Assembly (NCBI RefSeq): GCF_004342605.1
Contig: NZ_SLZL01000002.1
Span: 1-64,000, forward strand
Direction: 5' to 3'
Length of the DNA stretch: 64,000 nt
Origin: Caulobacter sp. BK020
Lineage (GTDB): Bacteria > Pseudomonadota > Alphaproteobacteria > Caulobacterales > Caulobacteraceae
The notes beneath the pieces were generated by a model. That model ran no database searches, had not been told where the DNA came from, and saw only the letters and a list, made by a program, of their open reading frames with translations. Position numbers and translations under genes: made by a program. Below are positions 60,693 through 64,000 of this stretch, piece after piece; position 1 is the stretch's first letter, and each line of letters opens with the position of its first letter.

Positions 60693-62426
60693 ATGACGCG
60701 TATCAAGCTGCTTCTCGTTCTTGTTTCGGCCTCGGCCCTGACCGCCTGCGCCGCCACCGCCCCGGGTCCCGACCTGCGCGGCAAGGTCGCCATGGACTCC
60801 GGCTGGGGCTCCAGCCGCTCGGCCTATGGCCAGTTCCTGGCCGGGCAGGCGGCCTTGCAGAACGGCTCGAACGGCGAGGCCGCGACCTATTTCGACGAGG
60901 CGCGCCAGCTGGACGAGGATCCGGGCGTCCTGGCGGATCGCGCCTTCACCGCCGCCCTGTTGGCCGGCGACGTGGAGCGCGCCGCCGCCATCGCCCCGCG
61001 CGGGACCGACGCCAACGAACAGGTGCGCCGCCTGGGCGTCCTGACCCGGGTGGTCGAGCTGATGGCCGACAGCAAGGGGCGCGACGCTCAGACCCTGCTC
61101 AAGACCGAGACCCTGGGTTTTCCCCATCGCCCCGCCGCGGTGCTGCTGGCCCCCTGGTTGGCCGCCGCCGCGGGCGACAACAACGGCGCGGTGGTGCGTC
61201 CGGAGCTGCAGGGCGACCGGTTCGTGCAGTATTTCGGTCAACTGAGCCAGGCCCGGCTCTACGAGCGCGCCAAGCGCTATGACGAGGCCGAGACCGATTA
61301 CAAGGCGCTGATGGCCATCGAGAACGCCCGGGGCCTGTTCGTCGAGGATTACGGCGCGTTCCTGGAGCGCCGCAAGCGCCATGCCGACGCCGTGGCGCTG
61401 TACGACCAGGCCCTGGCCCGCGACCCGGATGACCAGGGCCTGCAGAAGGACCGGGCCCGGGCGGCGGCGCGCGGCCCTGCGCCGGCCATGCCGACCGAAA
61501 AGCAGGGCGCGGCCCACGTGCTGGTCGCCTGCGCCGCCAGCTTCGCCAGCGAGCGCCAGAGCCAGTTCGGCCTGGCCTATCTGCGTCTGGCCCTGCGGCT
61601 GGACCCCAAGCGCGACGACGCCTGGCTGCTGGTCGGCGATTTGCTGGCCCAGGACGAAGACGTCCCAGGCGCGCGCGAGGCCTACGCCAAGGTCGCTCCG
61701 ACCTCGACCCGCTACGTGGCCGCCCAGTCCAAGCTGGCCTGGAGCTACCAGACGGCCGGCGACAAGGACAAGGCCATCGCGCTGGCCCAGCAGGCCGCCG
61801 CCGCGGCGCCCAAGGACCGCGACGCCCAGATCACCTATGCCGACCTGTTGCGAGCCAACGAGCGCTGGGCCCAGTCGGCCGCCGCCCTGGACCCGCTGAT
61901 CACCGGCGAAGGCGACAAGCCCGACTGGCGCCTGCTCTACATGCGCGGCATCGCCCTGGAGCGGGCCGGACGCTGGGACGACGCCGAGCGCGACCTGCTG
62001 ACCGCGGTCAAGCTCAATCCGGACGAGCCCGACCTGCTGAACTATCTGGGCTATTCCTGGATCGATCGCGGCGTGCGCCTGCCCGAGGCCATCGCCATGG
62101 TCCAGAAGGCCGTCGAGGCGCGGCCGCAGTCGGGGGCCATGCTCGACTCCCTGGGCTGGGGCTACTACCGCCAGGGCGACTACAAGACCGCCGTGGCCAA
62201 GCTGGAGCAGGCCGTCGAGCTGGAGCCGGGCGACCCCGACGTCAACGGCCACCTCGGCGACGCCTATTGGCGGGTGGGGCGGCAGATCGAAGCCCGCTTC
62301 CAGTGGCGGCGCGTGCTGAGCCTGGAGCCGGACGCCAAGCAGAAGGCCGAGGCCGAGGCCAAGCTCAAGGACGGCCTGGGCCCGAACGGTCCGGCGGCCT
62401 CGACCTCGGTGGCCAAGGCGGGGTAG
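60693..62426 (+). CDS. TPR-repeat lipoprotein
   Basis: The 577-residue protein starts with a lipoprotein signal (VSASALTAC lipobox, Cys about 19). The rest is a chain of tetratricopeptide repeats, clearest at the C-terminus (LLYMRGIALERAGRWDDAER, then LLNYLGYSWIDRG and MLDSLGWGYYRQGDYKTAVA). The 'LNYLGYSWIDRG' motif is shared with outer-membrane-associated TPR proteins of alphaproteobacteria. It probably acts as an assembly scaffold at the outer membrane. It precedes ispE by 35 bp. Confidence 0.85.
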   Translation: MTRIKLLLVLVSASALTACAATAPGPDLRGKVAMDSGWGSSRSAYGQFLAGQAALQNGSNGEAATYFDEARQLDEDPGVLADRAFTAALLAGDVERAAAIAPRGTDANEQVRRLGVLTRVVELMADSKGRDAQTLLKTETLGFPHRPAAVLLAPWLAAAAGDNNGAVVRPELQGDRFVQYFGQLSQARLYERAKRYDEAETDYKALMAIENARGLFVEDYGAFLERRKRHADAVALYDQALARDPDDQGLQKDRARAAARGPAPAMPTEKQGAAHVLVACAASFASERQSQFGLAYLRLALRLDPKRDDAWLLVGDLLAQDEDVPGAREAYAKVAPTSTRYVAAQSKLAWSYQTAGDKDKAIALAQQAAAAAPKDRDAQITYADLLRANERWAQSAAALDPLITGEGDKPDWRLLYMRGIALERAGRWDDAERDLLTAVKLNPDEPDLLNYLGYSWIDRGVRLPEAIAMVQKAVEARPQSGAMLDSLGWGYYRQGDYKTAVAKLEQAVELEPGDPDVNGHLGDAYWRVGRQIEARFQWRRVLSLEPDAKQKAEAEAKLKDGLGPNGPAASTSVAKAG

Positions 62427-62461
62427 GGGCCTTTCCGTTCCATTCCCTGCAAGGGTAAGCC

Positions 62462-63349
62462 ATGCGCCTCGACGCCTTCGCCCCGGCCAAGGTCAATCTG
62501 TTCCTGCACGTCGGCGGGCCCGACGCCGGGGGCTATCATCCGATCTCCAGCCTGATGCTGTTCGCCGACGTCGGCGACCGGGTCACGCTGCAGGCGGCCG
62601 ACGCGCCCAGCTTCGCGGCGACGGGCCGGTTCGGCCGCGAGATCCCGCCGGGCGACGACAATCTGGTGGTGAGGGCCGCTCAGGCCCTCCACGCGCGGCT
62701 GGGCGGCCCGGTTCCGCCGTTCCGCCTGGTGCTCGACAAGGTCCTGCCGATCGCCGCCGGCCTGGGCGGGGGCTCCAGCGACGCGGGGGCGGCCCTGAGG
62801 CTGTTGCGCCAGGCCCTGGCGTCGGATCTGCCCGATACCGATCTGGAGGCCGTGGCGGCGAGCCTGGGCGCGGACGGCGCGGCGTGCCTCTGGGGAGCGC
62901 CGGTGATGGCCGAGGGGCGGGGCGAGCGCCTGTCGCCCGCGCCGACCCTGCCGGAGCTGCATGCGGTGCTGGTCAATCCGCTGGTCCCGTCGCCGACCGG
63001 CGCGGTCTATCGCGCCTATGACGCGGCCGTGGCGCCGGAGGGGGAGGCCCCGCCGCCGTCGCCGGACGGGCTGGCCAGCGTCGAAGAGATCTGCGCCTGG
63101 CTCGCGGGCTTCACGCGCAACGACCTGCAGGCCCCCGCCGTGGCGCTGGAGCCGCGCATCGGCCAGGTGCTGGACCTGCTGGCCGGCGAGCCGGAGACCC
63201 TGCTGGCTCGGATGTCCGGCTCCGGCGCCACCTGCTTCGCGCTCTGCGCCGGCGACATCGAGGCCGAGGGCCTGGCCGAACGGATCGAGCGGATGCGGCC
63301 CCACTGGTGGGTCAAACGCTGCCGGCTGGGCGGGCCGTTCTCGGGGTAG
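62462..63349 (+). CDS. ispE: 4-diphosphocytidyl-2-C-methyl-D-erythritol kinase
   Basis: This is a GHMP kinase of the MEP isoprenoid pathway, phosphorylating the 2-hydroxyl of CDP-ME. The 295-residue protein has APAKVNLFLHVGG, the ATP-binding PIAAGLGGGSSDAGAALRLL, LGADGAACLWG and the C-terminal MSGSGATCFALC. Full length. The TPR gene precedes it closely; an AAGGGTAAGCC region serves as the RBS. The arrangement TPR-ispE is common in Caulobacterales. Confidence 0.95.
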   Translation: MRLDAFAPAKVNLFLHVGGPDAGGYHPISSLMLFADVGDRVTLQAADAPSFAATGRFGREIPPGDDNLVVRAAQALHARLGGPVPPFRLVLDKVLPIAAGLGGGSSDAGAALRLLRQALASDLPDTDLEAVAASLGADGAACLWGAPVMAEGRGERLSPAPTLPELHAVLVNPLVPSPTGAVYRAYDAAVAPEGEAPPPSPDGLASVEEICAWLAGFTRNDLQAPAVALEPRIGQVLDLLAGEPETLLARMSGSGATCFALCAGDIEAEGLAERIERMRPHWWVKRCRLGGPFSG

Positions 63350-63382
63350 CTTCGAAACTGATCTCTGAGATTTGGGGGCAGG

Positions 63383-64000
63383 ATGGCCGATCCGACCGAC
63401 ATCGAGCAACTGGCGGATGATATAGCCACAGTGCGGAAGCGCACCGCTGAGCTTCACGCAAAACTGCCGCAAATTGTTGATGTGGCCGAGATTGGCGTCT
63501 GGTCGAAGGCTCCATACAAGGCGCTCGTCATCCGTGGCGCGCTCGCGTGGCGTACCGAAGAAATGGCTCGTAATGCCTGTGACGCATTGGAGCGAGAAGA
63601 CCGCGCAGTGGGGATCACGCTAGCGCGCTCGATTATCGAAAACACCGCCTTGCTCTGGCGCCTACGAAAGATGCTGGAAGGGCGGGCGATCCAAAAGCCC
63701 GACACGCTCAACGATATGCTGATGCCGATGTTGCTGGGCTTCAAAAGCGAGGCCAACTTTCCTCAGGCCGTCAACGTGCTGAGCCTGATTGATCGACTGG
63801 ACAAGGAGATCCCGGGGGTGCGGCGCGCCTATGACAGCTTCAGCGAAGCTGCTCATCCCAACTACGGAGGTGTTTCGGGACTGTACACCTACACCAACCA
63901 CAAAGAATATCGGACGGTCTTTGGCCGCGACGTGAGACCGAGCCCAATAGCGAACTCAGCAGCCCATATAACGGCGGCGTCACTCGCGCTCTTCAACCAT
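63383..64000 (+). CDS. Hypothetical accessory protein, cut by the window end (DUF5677-like)
   Basis: The frame is open from ATG 63383 to the last base with no stop (206 codons). Segments TLARSIIENTALLWRLRKML and YDSFSEAAHPNYGGVSG, with an 'R(S)xxEN/E' helix and a late 'S...HP' motif, resemble DUF5677-type helical proteins of accessory regions. It is all-soluble. Third-position GC is visibly lower (CAA, ATT, GAA, ATA codons) than in ispE next to it, suggesting transfer. GGGGGCAGG precedes the ATG. Function unknown. Confidence 0.7.
   Translation, partial: MADPTDIEQLADDIATVRKRTAELHAKLPQIVDVAEIGVWSKAPYKALVIRGALAWRTEEMARNACDALEREDRAVGITLARSIIENTALLWRLRKMLEGRAIQKPDTLNDMLMPMLLGFKSEANFPQAVNVLSLIDRLDKEIPGVRRAYDSFSEAAHPNYGGVSGLYTYTNHKEYRTVFGRDVRPSPIANSAAHITAASLALFNH

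Overview
The window is high-GC chromosomal DNA from an alphaproteobacterium, almost certainly a Caulobacter species. The strongest evidence is a clear popZ gene (polar organizing protein) directly upstream of valS, with a TolC-family gene before it. Other support comes from an EcfG-type sigma factor, large TonB receptors, tryptophan-halogenase-like genes and short palindromic intergenic repeats. I recognise about 55 protein genes plus two tRNAs (Asn, Cys). I see no rRNA, CRISPR array or intact mobile element.

Layout. Positions 1-860 hold the debris of an integrative element (IS110-type transposase tail, integrase N-terminal fragment, helix-turn-helix fragment), lying against the 5' end of dusA. 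Positions 861-12400 carry dusA, a retropepsin-like protease, two paralogous small secreted proteins around a DUF1289 gene, a divergent CobT, a probable heteromeric acyl-CoA dehydrogenase pair, a LOG-family gene, a lipoprotein overlapping an ABC exporter, and gloA. Positions 12440-18180 hold an Old Yellow Enzyme, a stress cassette behind a perfect EcfG promoter (GGAAC-N16-CGTT), a converging EcfG-type sigma gene, and an ABC-F gene. Positions 18300-28860 hold tRNA-Asn and a divergent glycan-uptake locus: a GH3 glycosidase and LacI regulator on the minus strand, a TonB receptor and two flavin-dependent halogenase-like genes on the plus strand.

Positions 29000-36350 form a core block (DUF6880, PCMT-like, tolC, popZ, valS). 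Positions 36400-40050 are membrane and secreted proteins followed by about 1.1 kb that is nearly gene-free and rich in inverted repeats. Positions 40048-47690 hold an acyl-CoA synthetase, amidase, tlyA, a glycine-zipper protein, an Fe-S RNA methyltransferase, a second methyltransferase and tRNA-Cys. Positions 47704-51394 are a minus-strand copper operon (DUF2946, TonB receptor, PCu(A)C chaperone, SCO). Positions 51505-53577 hold an HtrA-like protein without its catalytic triad, an AraC-type regulator and a 51-residue protein. The right side carries a radical SAM protein, HAD hydrolase, glycosyltransferase-like protein, lytic transglycosylase, uracil-DNA glycosylase, ETF-ubiquinone oxidoreductase, a TPR lipoprotein and ispE. 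The window ends inside an atypical hypothetical gene that may open an accessory region.

Functional links: acyl-CoA synthetase, the acyl-CoA dehydrogenase pair and ETF-QO form a fatty-acyl oxidation route feeding quinone. SCO and PCu(A)C point to copper delivery to cytochrome oxidase. The sigma factor probably drives the cassette opposite it. All functions are read from sequence; no database search was run.
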